Shown: positions 7,872 to 16,710, counted from the first letter of the stretch. The stretch is DNA of 30,244 bases from Chitinophagales bacterium (GCA_013695775.1 JACCZV010000242.1:1-30244), one strand, 5' to 3'. Notes: generated from the letters alone by a model not told the origin. Made by a program: numbers and translations.

Positions 7872-9104
7872 ATGCTGAAACGCATCAACCTTACTTCGCA
7901 GATCATGATTGCCATGCTGCTTGGAATAATTGTAGGGCAATTTTACCGTGTAACACATCCTGACACGGAGGATCTAAAATCCTTTGCGCATAACATTCAA
8001 ATTTTGAGCGACATATTTCTACGGCTCATTAAAATGATTATCGCCCCACTTGTCTTTTCATTGTTGCTCGTTGGAATCGCCCGCGTCGGTGATTTTAAAT
8101 CAGTAGGCCGCATAGGACTAAAGACAATCGCCTATTTTACTTTCGCCGCATTGCTTGCTATGGTTGTAGGATTAATCATAGTAAACGTAATAGAACCGGG
8201 CAAAGCACTAAACCTCCAGCAAGTTTCTACAAGTGGTGTAGCCACTAAACCTTTTGATGCCCGCGAATTCATCACACACATCTTTCCCGAAAGCGTTATC
8301 GATTCTATGGCGCACAACCAGATATTACCGATCATCATTTTTGTTATGTTTTTTGGTGTTGCTACTGCAGCTATAAGAGAAAAGGGAGCTATTATCATAG
8401 ACTTTTTCGATGCAGTTGCACATGTGATGCTAAAAGTTACCAGCTTCATCATGAAGCTTGCCCCTCTCGGTGTGTTCGGAGCTATCGCAGCAGTGATTGC
8501 TGAAAAAGGGCTAAGCGTGCTTACCGGATACCTGACTATCATCGTATCATTCTTTGCAGGATTGTTGATTTTTGTTTTCGTGATTCTGTATATCATTTGT
8601 CTCTTATCGGGGATCAAATTTTTTTCACTTCTTGCCCATATGAGGGAGCCCATGCTTCTTGCTTTTACCACTGCAAGCTCGGAGGCCGCCATGCCCAAGA
8701 CCATTCTGGGATTAGAGAGATTTGGCTGCCCCAACCGTATTGTATCGTTTGTGCTGCCGCTTGGCTATTCCTTTAATCTTGACGGCTCAATCATGTATAT
8801 GATCTTTGCTACTATTTCGATTGCGCAGGCCTACGGAATGGAAATTTCTTTTGCCCAGCAAATCTCTATGATGCTTATCCTGCTTATCTCAAGCAAGGGC
8901 ATGGCCGGAGTTCCCCGCGCTTCGTTAGTGGTGATTGCCAGCATGCTTCAAATATTCAACATCCCAGTGGAAGGATTGACTTTGCTGCTCGCTATAGACT
9001 GGCTATTGGATATGGGACGTGCTTGTACGAACGTGATAGGAAATGCAGTTGCAACAGCAGTTATAAGTAAATGGGAGCGACAGATGGGAGTTCAAGATCT
9101 GTGA
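7872..9104 (+). CDS. Dicarboxylate/amino acid:cation symporter, DctA-like
   Basis: Inner-membrane secondary transporter of the DAACS (SLC1) family, importing C4-dicarboxylates or acidic amino acids with Na+ or H+. Visible hallmarks: the first re-entrant hairpin TTASSEAAMPKTILG, the unwound seventh helix PLGYSFNLDGSIMYM, the second hairpin SSKGMAGVPRASLV, and the eighth helix DMGRACTNVIGNAVAT. The last motif has Asn where GltPh has its Na+-binding Asp405; from memory this Asn is normal in DctA-type members, which favours dicarboxylate transport, but the substrate is an inference. 410 residues with eight main hydrophobic segments, a full-length protein. A terminator-like hairpin follows at 9120-9150. 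Start ATG at 7872 is directly before the first membrane helix. Confidence 0.88.
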   Translation: MLKRINLTSQIMIAMLLGIIVGQFYRVTHPDTEDLKSFAHNIQILSDIFLRLIKMIIAPLVFSLLLVGIARVGDFKSVGRIGLKTIAYFTFAALLAMVVGLIIVNVIEPGKALNLQQVSTSGVATKPFDAREFITHIFPESVIDSMAHNQILPIIIFVMFFGVATAAIREKGAIIIDFFDAVAHVMLKVTSFIMKLAPLGVFGAIAAVIAEKGLSVLTGYLTIIVSFFAGLLIFVFVILYIICLLSGIKFFSLLAHMREPMLLAFTTASSEAAMPKTILGLERFGCPNRIVSFVLPLGYSFNLDGSIMYMIFATISIAQAYGMEISFAQQISMMLILLISSKGMAGVPRASLVVIASMLQIFNIPVEGLTLLLAIDWLLDMGRACTNVIGNAVATAVISKWERQMGVQDL

Positions 9105-9119
9105 AAGAGAAGAAAGCCT

Positions 9120-9165
9120 GAAATTCTGTCATAATAATGACGGTTATTTCAAGCTTTTACATTTT
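9120..9165 (+). terminator. Possible terminator after the symporter gene
   Basis: GAAAT 9120-9124 with ATTTC 9146-9150 enclose a second stem GTCAT 9128-9132 with ATGAC 9137-9141, followed by a T-rich run. It begins 15 bases after the stop. The stem is AT-rich and interrupted, so it is weak. Confidence 0.35.
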
Positions 9166-9233
9166 TATATAAATTGTAGTATCATTAAAATTAAAGTATC
9201 TTTTGTTTAAAATATTATAATCAAAGACTCCCA

Positions 9234-10013
9234 TTAAGTAATAAAAGATTTGTTATGGCTCATATCCCAATCAAACGCATTAGGTATATCTTCTATAATA
9301 ATAGAACGAGCGACACCACTCTCCAACATAGATAATAGCCAGAATTCATAGGAACTACTCCAGGTTATAAGAAGAGTGTCTTTAGGAATATCATTTGCTC
9401 TCAGAACTATTTTCTTTTGTGGTAATTGAGCAGTTTCCCGGAGTATTCTTCTATTCCATTCTAATCTTGTTGTGTAAAAAGTATGTGTAGAATCTATTCT
9501 AAGGATGCCTATTATTGTAATGGCAGATATGACAACGAGGACAATTCTTTGATGCTTAAGATTTGGAAGAACATCATAAGCAAAGGAATTCCAACAATAA
9601 TTGACAATATAAGATATTGGTTTTCCAGGTAAAACTGGTCTGCGCCGTTTGGGTAAGATACATTTATAATTAAAATATACCCAAGAAAAAAAGTTAGAAT
9701 TAATACCAATTTATTATATTCAGTATGTTTTAGGTAGAACCAAATAATAATAATCAATACAATCAATAAATAATAATAATCGTGCAAAAAATATCCTAAC
9801 AAATTTTTATTTGACTGCAGGTTGAAGTAATCCGGGAATAGGATTAAACCATTCTTCAAACCACTCATAGCCTGCCAGTTTTAATAGGCAACAATGTCCC
9901 ATTTAATAGCCTTTTAAAGTGCCATTCGTAAATGGACCACAATTAGCTGGAGTCGTATTTGTAAAATTATATTGTTTGCCTCCTTCCAGAACTATAACTA
10001 ATATCTGGAATAT
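9234..10013 (-). pseudogene. Decayed membrane-protein gene with at least two frameshifts and a nonsense codon
   Basis: Minus-strand coding potential runs continuously but in changing frames. From 10013 a frame reads to TAA at 9903-9905 and resumes at once (ATG 9902) through LAGYEWFEEWFNPIPGLL. It is lost near 9807-9815 at an A-run, where the next frame continues NLLGYFLHDYYYLLIVLI and several hydrophobic helices to about 9570. There a one-base change is needed to continue LKHQRIVLVVISAITIIGIL and a soluble tail ending SHNKSFIT at the stop 9234-9236. The pattern (helices followed by an extracytoplasmic tail) fits the C-terminal half of a polytopic membrane protein such as a GT39-like glycosyltransferase, but I do not identify the family. 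The 118-residue open frame at 9512-9868 is only the middle piece of this gene. Confidence 0.65.
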
Positions 10014-10132
10014 CTAAAGGAGCTATGAAGGGAAATACTATTTTAGAAAACTCTTATCAATGATCAGTGTACCCGTTGAACGAGCCTCAAATGTTGATGC
10101 TAATATATAGCAATAATCATAATCTGCAATTC

Positions 10133-10690
10133 CTATGCTCCTCCCGTCTTCCGCTGCCTGATTTTTGGTGCATTAGAAGTTTTAGCAGCCGGTTTCTTCT
10201 CCGTCTGCTTGGTGTCGGAGCCTTTACCTGCGGTTTTGTTGCCCGAAGCAGCTTTTGTGCTGCCACGCCGGGTGCGTCTTTTAGGAGCAGCGTCGGCTGA
10301 AGAAGCAGCAGTGGATTGTACACCATTCAATAAGCTGTAGTCTACCAATTCGATCAATGCCATGTCTGCTGCATCACCGGGTCTAAATCCAATCTTAACA
10401 ATACGGGTATATCCACCAGGGCGGCTTGCAATTTTTTCTGCTACATCGCCGAATAGTTGATCCACTGCTTCCTTGCTTCTCAGCAAGCTGAATACAATCC
10501 GGCGATTGTGGGTACTGTTTTGTTTTGCCCGAGTTATCAGGGGCTCTACATAGCGGCGCAATACTTTAGCTTTAGCTGTGGTAGTGGTAATGTGCTTATT
10601 TACAATCAGAGATGTAGCCATATTGCTCAGCATCGCCTTTCTGTGCTGGCTCGTTCTTCCTAACGGATTGATCTTATTCTGATGCCTCAT
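10133..10690 (-). CDS. rplQ: 50S ribosomal protein L17 (bL17) with long basic tail
   Basis: Large-subunit protein near the polypeptide exit tunnel. The conserved core is in residues 1-~118 (MRHQNKINPLGRTSQHRKAM start, RYVEPLITRAKQ, FRPGDAADMALIEL). The remaining ~65 residues form an Ala/Lys/Thr-rich tail (KRRTRRGSTKAA, KPAAKTS) absent from the ~127-residue E. coli protein; extended tails on L17 are common in Bacteroidota. Last gene of the alpha segment, 78 bases after rpoA. No clear terminator hairpin is visible downstream, and the next coding remnant is the pseudogene ending transcriptionally upstream of it at 10013. Confidence 0.97.
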   Translation of the reverse strand: MRHQNKINPLGRTSQHRKAMLSNMATSLIVNKHITTTTAKAKVLRRYVEPLITRAKQNSTHNRRIVFSLLRSKEAVDQLFGDVAEKIASRPGGYTRIVKIGFRPGDAADMALIELVDYSLLNGVQSTAASSADAAPKRRTRRGSTKAASGNKTAGKGSDTKQTEKKPAAKTSNAPKIRQRKTGGA

Positions 10691-10768
10691 GGGTAGTAAA
10701 GCTTATAGTTATCACTAAAATTCTTCGAGGAAGATATTACCTCCTTCACTCATGTATGCAAAATTCGT

Positions 10769-11761
10769 CTAATCTTCCAGCTTAAATTTTGACAGATCCA
10801 TTCCAAAATGCAACCCTTTTTCATTTATCAATGCTTCAATCTCCATTAATGATTTCCGACCGAAATTTCTGAATTTCAACAACTCGTTGGTATCATATTT
10901 TACAAGCTCAGATAATGAGCTGATCTTGGCTGCCTTAAGACAATTGTAAGCCCTAACAGAAAGATCGAGATCTTCAAGAGGAGTTTTTAAGAGCTTACGC
11001 ATATGAAGAGTATGTTCATCAACAACATCATCTTCTCTTTTTTCTTTGCTGTCAAAAGTGATGTTCTCGTCTGATATCAGCATCAGGTGTTGAATGAGAA
11101 TACGTGCTGCTTCCTTGATGGCTTCTTCAGGGTGAATGGTTCCGTCAGTAGCGATCTCCATAATCAGCTTTTCATAATCTGTTTTCTGCTCAACGCGAGT
11201 GTTTTCAACGCTGTATTTCACATTTTTTATTGGTGTGAAGATCGCATCCGTTGCAATAGTGCCTATGGGGGCATCCTTTACCTCATTCTCTTCCGCAGGA
11301 ACATAACCACGTCCTTTTTGGATGATGATCTCCATATCGAGCTTCACACTGCGTTCCATTCTGCAGATGACCAGGTCGGGATTCATGATGCGGAAATTAG
11401 AAGACGCCTTCTCTATATCACCGGCACGAAAATCTTCTTTATTCTTGATTGAAATCAGTATTTTCTCCTGTTCCAAATCCTCATCAGTAGTTTTCTTTAA
11501 ACGTATCTGCTTTATGTTTAGAACCAACTCTGTTACATCTTCGAGCACGCCTTTAATTGTTGAAAACTCATGGTCGACACCACCGATGCGCAGCGCTGTG
11601 ATGGCATAGCCCTCGAGCGAGGAGAGAAGCACTCTTCTCAATGCATTGCCGATGGTAACGCCGAAACCCGGTTCAAGAGGTCGGAATTCAAATAAACCTT
11701 CAAAATCTGTTGCCTTCTGCAATACAATCTTATCGGGTTTCTGAAAAACGAGTATGGCCAT
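10769..11761 (-). CDS. rpoA: RNA polymerase alpha subunit
   Basis: Scaffold subunit on which beta and beta-prime assemble and which contacts upstream promoter DNA and regulators. The N-terminal dimerisation domain spans about residues 1-235 (GFGVTIGNALRRVLLSS is the conserved helix), and the C-terminal helix-hairpin-helix domain follows a linker from about 250 (DLSVRAYNCLKAA, LLKFRNFGRKSLMEIE). 330 residues is full length. It is embedded between rpsD and rplQ as in most bacteria, so polymerase production is tied to ribosomal-protein transcription. The upstream gap is A/T-rich with no Shine-Dalgarno sequence. Confidence 0.98.
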   Translation of the reverse strand: MAILVFQKPDKIVLQKATDFEGLFEFRPLEPGFGVTIGNALRRVLLSSLEGYAITALRIGGVDHEFSTIKGVLEDVTELVLNIKQIRLKKTTDEDLEQEKILISIKNKEDFRAGDIEKASSNFRIMNPDLVICRMERSVKLDMEIIIQKGRGYVPAEENEVKDAPIGTIATDAIFTPIKNVKYSVENTRVEQKTDYEKLIMEIATDGTIHPEEAIKEAARILIQHLMLISDENITFDSKEKREDDVVDEHTLHMRKLLKTPLEDLDLSVRAYNCLKAAKISSLSELVKYDTNELLKFRNFGRKSLMEIEALINEKGLHFGMDLSKFKLED

Positions 11762-11807
11762 TTATCTAGTATTTTTTAATTTTTTAATAAAATTGGTACA
11801 AAAGGTT

Positions 11808-12413
11808 TTATTTGGAATATAACTCTACAATCAACTGCTCATGTATGTTTTCCGGAATCTGGTCTTTTTCCGGCATTGCCAGAAAGATTCCCATTTGAGT
11901 ATCACTGTTCCATTCAAGCCACGGATATCTTGATTCGCGGTTTCCAAGAGCTTGTTTTATGGCTTCCAGTTCGCGCGATTTATTATTAATACTTATCACA
12001 TCACCTGCTTTCAGCACCATAGATGGAACACCTGCCGTTTTACCATTTACTGTAATATGCTTATGAGATACCAGTTGCCTGGCAGCTCTGCGGGTTGGAG
12101 CGATACCAAGGCGGAAGACGGTATTGTCGAGACGAGCTTCAAGAAGTTTTAATAAGTTCTCACCGGTAACTCCTTTTTTACGAACCGCATCACTATAAAA
12201 GCGGGCGAATTGCCGTTCAAGCAAACCATAGGTCATCTTCGCCTTTTGCTTCTCTTTTAACTGTGTTGCATATTCCGAAGGCTGTTTTTTCTTACGCGTC
12301 TGTCCGTGCTGACCAGGAGGATAGCCTTTTTTTTCCAGCGCCTTCGAATACCCCATTATGGGCTCCCCAAATGTTCTGCTAACCCTTACTTTGGGACCTG
12401 TGTATCTTGCCAT
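11808..12413 (-). CDS. rpsD: 30S ribosomal protein S4 (uS4)
   Basis: Primary 16S rRNA-binding protein of the small-subunit body and a fidelity factor at the mRNA entry site. The start MARYTGPKVRVSRTFGEP is typical of the family; residues ~95-160 carry the S4 RNA-binding domain (LEARLDNTVFRLG, RQLVSHKHITVNGK). 201 residues, no zinc-binding cysteines in the N-terminal region, so this is the zinc-free form. Located between rpsK and rpoA. In E. coli S4 represses the alpha operon; I see no equivalent pseudoknot that I could defend here. Confidence 0.98.
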   Translation of the reverse strand: MARYTGPKVRVSRTFGEPIMGYSKALEKKGYPPGQHGQTRKKKQPSEYATQLKEKQKAKMTYGLLERQFARFYSDAVRKKGVTGENLLKLLEARLDNTVFRLGIAPTRRAARQLVSHKHITVNGKTAGVPSMVLKAGDVISINNKSRELEAIKQALGNRESRYPWLEWNSDTQMGIFLAMPEKDQIPENIHEQLIVELYSK

Positions 12414-12475
12414 GTTTGAATTGAATAATATCTAAGGATTTGTGATGGTGTTGCTAATTTCTCTAAGCTAAGTTC

Positions 12476-12865
12476 TTATACTCTCCTCTTTTTTGGCGGG
12501 CGGCAGCCATTATGAGGCAGTGGTGTAATGTCCCGGATAAGAGAAACATCTATACCTGAAGAAGAAATAGATCTGATAGCCGACTCGCGTCCTGAACCGG
12601 GCCCTTTTACAAATACCTCCACTTTACGCATTCCCGCATCGTGTGCGACTTTGGCAGCATTTTGAGCAGCAACCTGCGCGGCGTAAGGAGTATTCTTCTT
12701 TGAACCTTTGAAGCCTACCTTTCCCGCAGAAGCCCAGGAAATCACTTGGCCGGTTTTATTGGTGAAAGTAATGATGATGTTATTAAAGCTCGCCTGAATG
12801 TGCACATGCCCTTCAGGTTCTGCTTTGATGGTCCTTTTCTTTGCGGTTTTTTTTGCCTCGGCCAT
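12476..12865 (-). CDS. rpsK: 30S ribosomal protein S11 (uS11)
   Basis: Platform protein of the small subunit, contacting mRNA near the E site and binding together with S6/S18. Residues ~20-129 match the family (HIQASFNNIIITFTNKTG, GPGSGRESAIRS, ITPLPHNGCRPPKKRRV as the conserved basic end). A 15-residue Lys/Ala-rich N-terminal extension (MAEAKKTAKKRTIKAEPEG) precedes the core. Between rpsM and rpsD, in the conserved alpha-operon order. Confidence 0.98.
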   Translation of the reverse strand: MAEAKKTAKKRTIKAEPEGHVHIQASFNNIIITFTNKTGQVISWASAGKVGFKGSKKNTPYAAQVAAQNAAKVAHDAGMRKVEVFVKGPGSGRESAIRSISSSGIDVSLIRDITPLPHNGCRPPKKRRV

Positions 12866-12921
12866 TTATTTTATAATTTATACTTTATGCTGAATTCAAT
12901 GTTGTGTTTCCTGCTAAGATT

Positions 12922-13305
12922 TTATTTCTTAGCTGGTGTCTTCTTTTTGCCTGCAACTGTTTTACGTTTTCCTTTCCGGGTTCTTGAGTTGGTCCTTGTC
13001 CGCTGACCTCGCGTAGGTAATCCCTTACGATGGCGGATGCCCCGGTAACAGCCAATATCCATCAGCCGTTTAATATTCAACTGCACCTCAGAACGTAACG
13101 ACCCCTCTACTTTCCAGTCATTATTGATTATGGTACGTATTGCATTCAGCTCATCATCATTCCAATCCTTTACCTTTTTTGTTATGTCAACACCAGCCTC
13201 TTCAAGAATTTTTTTCCCGCCAGACCGACCGACTCCGAACAGATAAGCAAGACCTATATATCCTTGCTTATTTTTAGGTAAATCAACACCTGATATTCTT
13301 GCCAT
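12922..13305 (-). CDS. rpsM: 30S ribosomal protein S13 (uS13)
   Basis: Head protein of the small subunit forming intersubunit bridges with L5/L31 and touching P-site tRNA through its basic tail. The start MARISGVDLPKNKQGYIGLA and the helix-two-turns-helix region (YLFGVGRSGGKKILEEAGV) are canonical; the RHRKGLPTRGQRTRTNSRTR segment reaches the tRNA. The end has an extra Lys-rich stretch (KRKTVAGKKKTPAKK). 127 residues. 77 bases after rpmJ. Confidence 0.98.
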   Translation of the reverse strand: MARISGVDLPKNKQGYIGLAYLFGVGRSGGKKILEEAGVDITKKVKDWNDDELNAIRTIINNDWKVEGSLRSEVQLNIKRLMDIGCYRGIRHRKGLPTRGQRTRTNSRTRKGKRKTVAGKKKTPAKK

Positions 13306-13382
13306 GCTGTTTATTGTCTTTGGTAACTGCTTGTTTGTAAGATGTAAAGAAGAATAAGTAATCTAAATGCTCAGCGCGTCGG

Positions 13383-13499
13383 CTATCCCTGCCGTTGCTT
13401 GAAGCGGGGATTTTTCTTATTAATGACATACAGCTTGCCTTTTCTCCTTACGATTTTACACTCGGCACTTCTTTTTTTTATTGATGCTCTTACTTTCAT
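13383..13499 (-). CDS. rpmJ: 50S ribosomal protein L36 (bL36), zinc-free type
   Basis: A 38-residue protein of the large subunit that folds around 23S rRNA near the L7/L12 stalk base. The translation begins MKVRASIKKRSAECKIVRRK and ends NPRFKQRQG. Only one cysteine (C14) remains of the C-C-C-H zinc site, so this is the zinc-independent form usual in Bacteroidota. It sits in the 277-base space between infA and rpsM, exactly where the alpha operon expects it. The ATG at 13497-13499 is the only sensible start. Confidence 0.95.
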   Translation of the reverse strand: MKVRASIKKRSAECKIVRRKGKLYVINKKNPRFKQRQG

Positions 13500-13582
13500 T
13501 GTCTGATCATTTAAAAACCTGGTACTTCAACTTTAAATCATTTTACTAATATTATCCGGATAACAGCGAGTGATCTTTAGAG

Positions 13583-13801
13583 TTATTTGAACCGATATGT
13601 GATTCGGCCTCTCGTTAAGTCGTATGGTGACATTTCTACTGTTACCTTATCACCCGGAAGAATGCGTATATAATGCATGCGCATTTTACCAGATATGGTT
13701 GCAATTATTTCATGGCCATTTTCTAACCGAACGCGGAACATGGCATTAGACAACGCTTCTGTGATAGTTCCATCTTGTTTAATTAAATCCTGCTTAGCCA
13801 T
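13583..13801 (-). CDS. infA: Translation initiation factor IF-1
   Basis: A 72-residue OB-fold protein that occupies the 30S A site during initiation and assists IF2 and IF3. Family residues are plain: DGTITEALSNAMFRVRLENG, then GKMRMHYIRILPGDKVTVEM and SPYDLTRGRITYRFK at the end. It follows map after a 96-base gap, one of the largest in the cluster, and that gap carries a promoter-like box, so infA may also be transcribed independently of the spc segment. Confidence 0.98.
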   Translation of the reverse strand: MAKQDLIKQDGTITEALSNAMFRVRLENGHEIIATISGKMRMHYIRILPGDKVTVEMSPYDLTRGRITYRFK

Positions 13802-13817
13802 TAAAAAATTGAGGGTG

Positions 13818-13825
13818 CAAATATC
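13818..13825 (-). promoter_or_regulatory. Weak internal promoter candidate before infA
   Basis: On the minus strand GATATTTG followed by CACCCTCAA lies 16 bases before the infA ATG. It matches TAnnTTTG at the TTTG half only. The following bases copy those after the rpsL -7 box (TTTGCACCCT), which supports a real start site here. No good upstream box is seen. Confidence 0.35.
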
Positions 13826-13897
13826 GCATTTATTCCTGGATTTTCTAATCTATACAAAATGAAATGTAAGCGCACTTTAAAGCAACTTACCAAATGG

Positions 13898-14686
13898 TTA
13901 TCGGGTAAATGCATTTTCATGAATAGCTTCCTCAATAAAATCAAAAGTTGTGAGCATCTCAGGGCCAGCCTTAGTAACCGCCACCGTATGTTCGAAGTGG
14001 GCTGAAGGGCTGTTATCTTCTGAATAAATTGTCCAGCCATCCTGGGCCTGCAGCACACCTTTTTTACCCATGTTTACCATTGGTTCAATAGCTATTACCA
14101 GCCCTTCCATTAGCTTAGATCCACTACCCCGTTTGCCATAATTAGGAACTTCAGGGTCTTCATGTAGTTTCTTTCCCAACCCATGACCAACAAGCTCGCG
14201 TACAACAGAAAATCCATTGCGCTCAACATATTGCTGTATTGCAGAGGCAATGTCACCAATGCGTTTCCCAATATGAGCCTGGTTAACGCCAATGTCAAGA
14301 GACGCTCGGGTTACGTTTAATAACTCTTTTTTTGATTCATTTATCTCCCCCACAGCAAAAGTAAAGGCGCTGTCTCCATAAAATTTATCGAGAAGCACCC
14401 CGCAATCTATTGATACCAGGTCACCCTCTTTCAAAATTCTGTTTCCTGGTAAACCGTGCACCACCTGTTCATTTACAGAGATACAAAGAGAATTGGGGAA
14501 ACCCCTGTAACCAAGAAAAGCCGGATAACCACGGTTGTCACGTATAAATTCATCTCCGATTTTATCTAGTGAGAGTGTTGTAATTCCAGGTTTAATATAC
14601 TTACCCACTTCTGCCAGGGCCCTTGACACCAGCAGTGAGCTGTTTCGTATAAACTCAATTTCTTCAGCGGTTTTATAAAAGATCAT
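13898..14686 (-). CDS. map: Type I methionine aminopeptidase
   Basis: Removes the initiator methionine from nascent proteins at the ribosome exit. The pita-bread fold metal ligands are all present: D94 (VSIDCG), D105 (YGDSAF), H168 (GHGLGKKLHE), E201 (AIEPMV) and E232 (FEHTVAVT), with the substrate-contacting H77 (VVHGLP). 262 residues and no N-terminal zinc-finger extension, the ordinary bacterial type Ia form. It begins 8 bases after secY, consistent with shared translation from the spc mRNA. Confidence 0.97.
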   Translation of the reverse strand: MIFYKTAEEIEFIRNSSLLVSRALAEVGKYIKPGITTLSLDKIGDEFIRDNRGYPAFLGYRGFPNSLCISVNEQVVHGLPGNRILKEGDLVSIDCGVLLDKFYGDSAFTFAVGEINESKKELLNVTRASLDIGVNQAHIGKRIGDIASAIQQYVERNGFSVVRELVGHGLGKKLHEDPEVPNYGKRGSGSKLMEGLVIAIEPMVNMGKKGVLQAQDGWTIYSEDNSPSAHFEHTVAVTKAGPEMLTTFDFIEEAIHENAFTR

Positions 14687-14694
14687 CCTTGTAA

Positions 14695-16023
14695 TTAAAC
14701 ATTTACCGCAGTACGTCCCTTAATACGGCCAGACTTCATCAGGCCATCGTAATGACGCATAAGCAAATGACTTTCTATTTGTTGAAGAGTATCTAAGATT
14801 ACTCCAACCATAATAAGGAGGGAAGTTCCTCCGTAAAAATTGGCCCATTGCGAGTTCATTCCGAAGGCACTTGCAAAAGCGGGCATAATGGCAACAAAGG
14901 CCAGAAATAAAGCACCAGGCAAAGTAATTCGAGACATCACAGTATCAATAAAATTAGCAGTCTGTTTACCTGGCTTTACCCCGGGTATAAATCCTCCATT
15001 TCGTTTCATATCGTCAGCCATCTGAATAGGATTTACAATGATGGCTGTATAGAAGTAAGTGAAGACGATGATCAACACACAATTTACCACGTTATACCAA
15101 ACGGAGGTTGGGTCAGTGAAGGCAGTAGCCCCCTGCATAGAATCAGACTCCGGAAAAAACTGGGCAACAGTTGCGGGTACGAACATCAGTGCTTGTGCAA
15201 AAATAATGGGCATTACTCCCGAAGCATTCACTTTTAATGGGATGTATTGCCGAACTCCGCCATACTGTTTATTTCCCACCACACGCTTTGCATATTGAAC
15301 AGGAATTTTACGGGTACCCTGCACTAAAAGTATAACCATCATGATCACTGCGAGCAATACAGCCAGTTCAAGCAAAAATGACACAAGGCCTCCCCCTTCA
15401 TTCAAACGACTTTCAAATTCTGCAATGAATGCAAAAGGAAGTTGTGCAATGATGCCTACCATAATCAGCAAAGAAATGCCGTTACCAATGCCGCGGTCTG
15501 TAATCTTTTCACCCATCCACATGATAAAAATAGTACCCGCCGTAAGAATCATTACAGATGATATCCAAAACAATCCGGGGTTTATAACTACGTCGGCCCC
15601 CATTCCACTCCTTAAATAAACGACATATGCTGAAGCCTGCGCAGCAGTGATGATAACTGTGAGCCATCTTGTTATCTGGTTAATTTTTCTTCTGCCGCTC
15701 TCTCCTTCTTTCTGCATTTTTTGAAAGGTTGGGATGGCAAGCGTCACCAATTGCATCACGATTGACGCTGAGATATAGGGCATTATTCCAAGTGCGAAGA
15801 TTGAGGCTCTGGAGAATGCACCACCTGCAAAAATATCGAGCAGTCCGAAGATCCCCTGAGTACCCTGGGAGGAAATTGATTCAAGCTGAATTGGGTCAAT
15901 ACCTGGCAGTACAATATAAGACCCGACGCGATATACAAGGATGAGGCCTAATGTGTATAGGATCCTGTGACGCAAGTCTTCAATCTTCCAGATATTCTGT
16001 ATGGTTTGAATAAATCGTTTCAT
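14695..16023 (-). CDS. secY: Protein translocase channel subunit SecY
   Basis: The pore subunit of the SecYEG translocon in the inner membrane, used for secretion and membrane-protein insertion. 442 residues with ten predicted membrane helices; recognisable segments are the N-terminal amphipathic IWKIEDLRHRILYTLGLI, the plug region after LPGIDP, FSRASIFALGIMPYISASIV, the cytoplasmic loop PVQYAKRVVG and the NPIQMADDMKRNGGFIPG loop. It follows rplO by 9 bases and precedes map by 8, the classical spc context that links export capacity to ribosome synthesis. Confidence 0.98.
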   Translation of the reverse strand: MKRFIQTIQNIWKIEDLRHRILYTLGLILVYRVGSYIVLPGIDPIQLESISSQGTQGIFGLLDIFAGGAFSRASIFALGIMPYISASIVMQLVTLAIPTFQKMQKEGESGRRKINQITRWLTVIITAAQASAYVVYLRSGMGADVVINPGLFWISSVMILTAGTIFIMWMGEKITDRGIGNGISLLIMVGIIAQLPFAFIAEFESRLNEGGGLVSFLLELAVLLAVIMMVILLVQGTRKIPVQYAKRVVGNKQYGGVRQYIPLKVNASGVMPIIFAQALMFVPATVAQFFPESDSMQGATAFTDPTSVWYNVVNCVLIIVFTYFYTAIIVNPIQMADDMKRNGGFIPGVKPGKQTANFIDTVMSRITLPGALFLAFVAIMPAFASAFGMNSQWANFYGGTSLLIMVGVILDTLQQIESHLLMRHYDGLMKSGRIKGRTAVNV

Positions 16024-16032
16024 ATACCCTTG

Positions 16033-16479
16033 TTAAACGAGATTAACTGTGCCGCCAACAGCTTCTATAGCCTTTTTTGCCGAGTCGCTTATAGCATTTG
16101 CCCTTACATCCAACTTGATTTTTAGTTCTCCGTTACCAAGAATTTTCACACGATGCTTCCTCCTGATAATCCCATGCTTTACGAGGATCTCATGGTTAAT
16201 GGCAGTGAGCTGATACTTTTCTGCATATTCCTGTAATCGACTCAGATTAATCACTTCAAATTCGCGGCGGAATAAATTTCTAAACCCAAATTTAGGCAAG
16301 CGGCGTTGTAAAGGCATTTGCCCACCTTCAAAACCACGTCGTTTTTTATTTCCTGAACGCTGCCCGGCTCCCTTATTACCCCGTGTAGATGTTCCACCAT
16401 GACCGCTCCCCTGCCCCCTCCCTATACGTTTAACTTTTTTTACCGATCCCTCTGCCGGTTTAAGATTGCTCAGATTCAT
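16033..16479 (-). CDS. rplO: 50S ribosomal protein L15 (uL15)
   Basis: Late-assembly large-subunit protein spanning from the solvent side into domain V of 23S rRNA. The glycine/arginine-rich N-terminal extension typical of L15 is present (RIGRGQGSGHGGTSTRGNKG, then GFEGGQMPLQRRLPKFGF), followed by the globular domain ending IEAVGGTVNLV. 148 residues. It follows rpmD after 3 bases, as in nearly all bacteria. Confidence 0.98.
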   Translation of the reverse strand: MNLSNLKPAEGSVKKVKRIGRGQGSGHGGTSTRGNKGAGQRSGNKKRRGFEGGQMPLQRRLPKFGFRNLFRREFEVINLSRLQEYAEKYQLTAINHEILVKHGIIRRKHRVKILGNGELKIKLDVRANAISDSAKKAIEAVGGTVNLV

Positions 16480-16482
16480 AAA

Positions 16483-16662
16483 TTAAATTTTTTCTACGGT
16501 AACTAAATGGAGCACCTTGGTTATCATGCCTTGAATCTGCAATGTATCCTCTTTAATTACCGAAGCATTGAGTTTTTTTATACCCAATGCCCGAATGGTC
16601 TTTTTCTGACGTTCCGGCCGGTCTATAGCACTTTTAACCTGTGTAATTTTAATTTTAGTCAT
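16483..16662 (-). CDS. rpmD: 50S ribosomal protein L30 (uL30)
   Basis: A 59-residue large-subunit protein. The translation starts MTKIKITQVKSAIDRPERQK and contains KTIRALGIKKLN, the conserved ferredoxin-like core, then MITKVLHLVTVE. ATG at 16660-16662, TAA at 16483-16485. It lies between rpsE and rplO in the conserved order, 80 bases after rpsE, where a stable hairpin overlaps the rpsE stop codon, and only 3 bases before rplO. Confidence 0.95.
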   Translation of the reverse strand: MTKIKITQVKSAIDRPERQKKTIRALGIKKLNASVIKEDTLQIQGMITKVLHLVTVEKI

Positions 16663-16710
16663 TTCTTCCCTCTTGTTTCACGAACTTTTGTTATATTATA
16701 TTAGAAATAA

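Noticed and set aside
8132..8734. 200-residue minus-strand frame
   Set aside because: It lies entirely inside the symporter gene, which has unmistakable family motifs; no sign of a second protein.
9041..9060. Asn in place of the GltPh Na+-site Asp in the symporter
   Set aside because: Asn at this place (NxxGNxxAT) is, as far as I recall, normal for DctA-type members, so it is not a damaged site.
10067..10326. Frames on both strands over the end of rplQ
   Set aside because: They are shadows of the L17 basic tail, whose repetitive codons keep other frames open.
13383..13499. Loss of zinc-binding cysteines in L36 (and in S14)
   Set aside because: Zinc-free versions are usual in Bacteroidota and not a defect.
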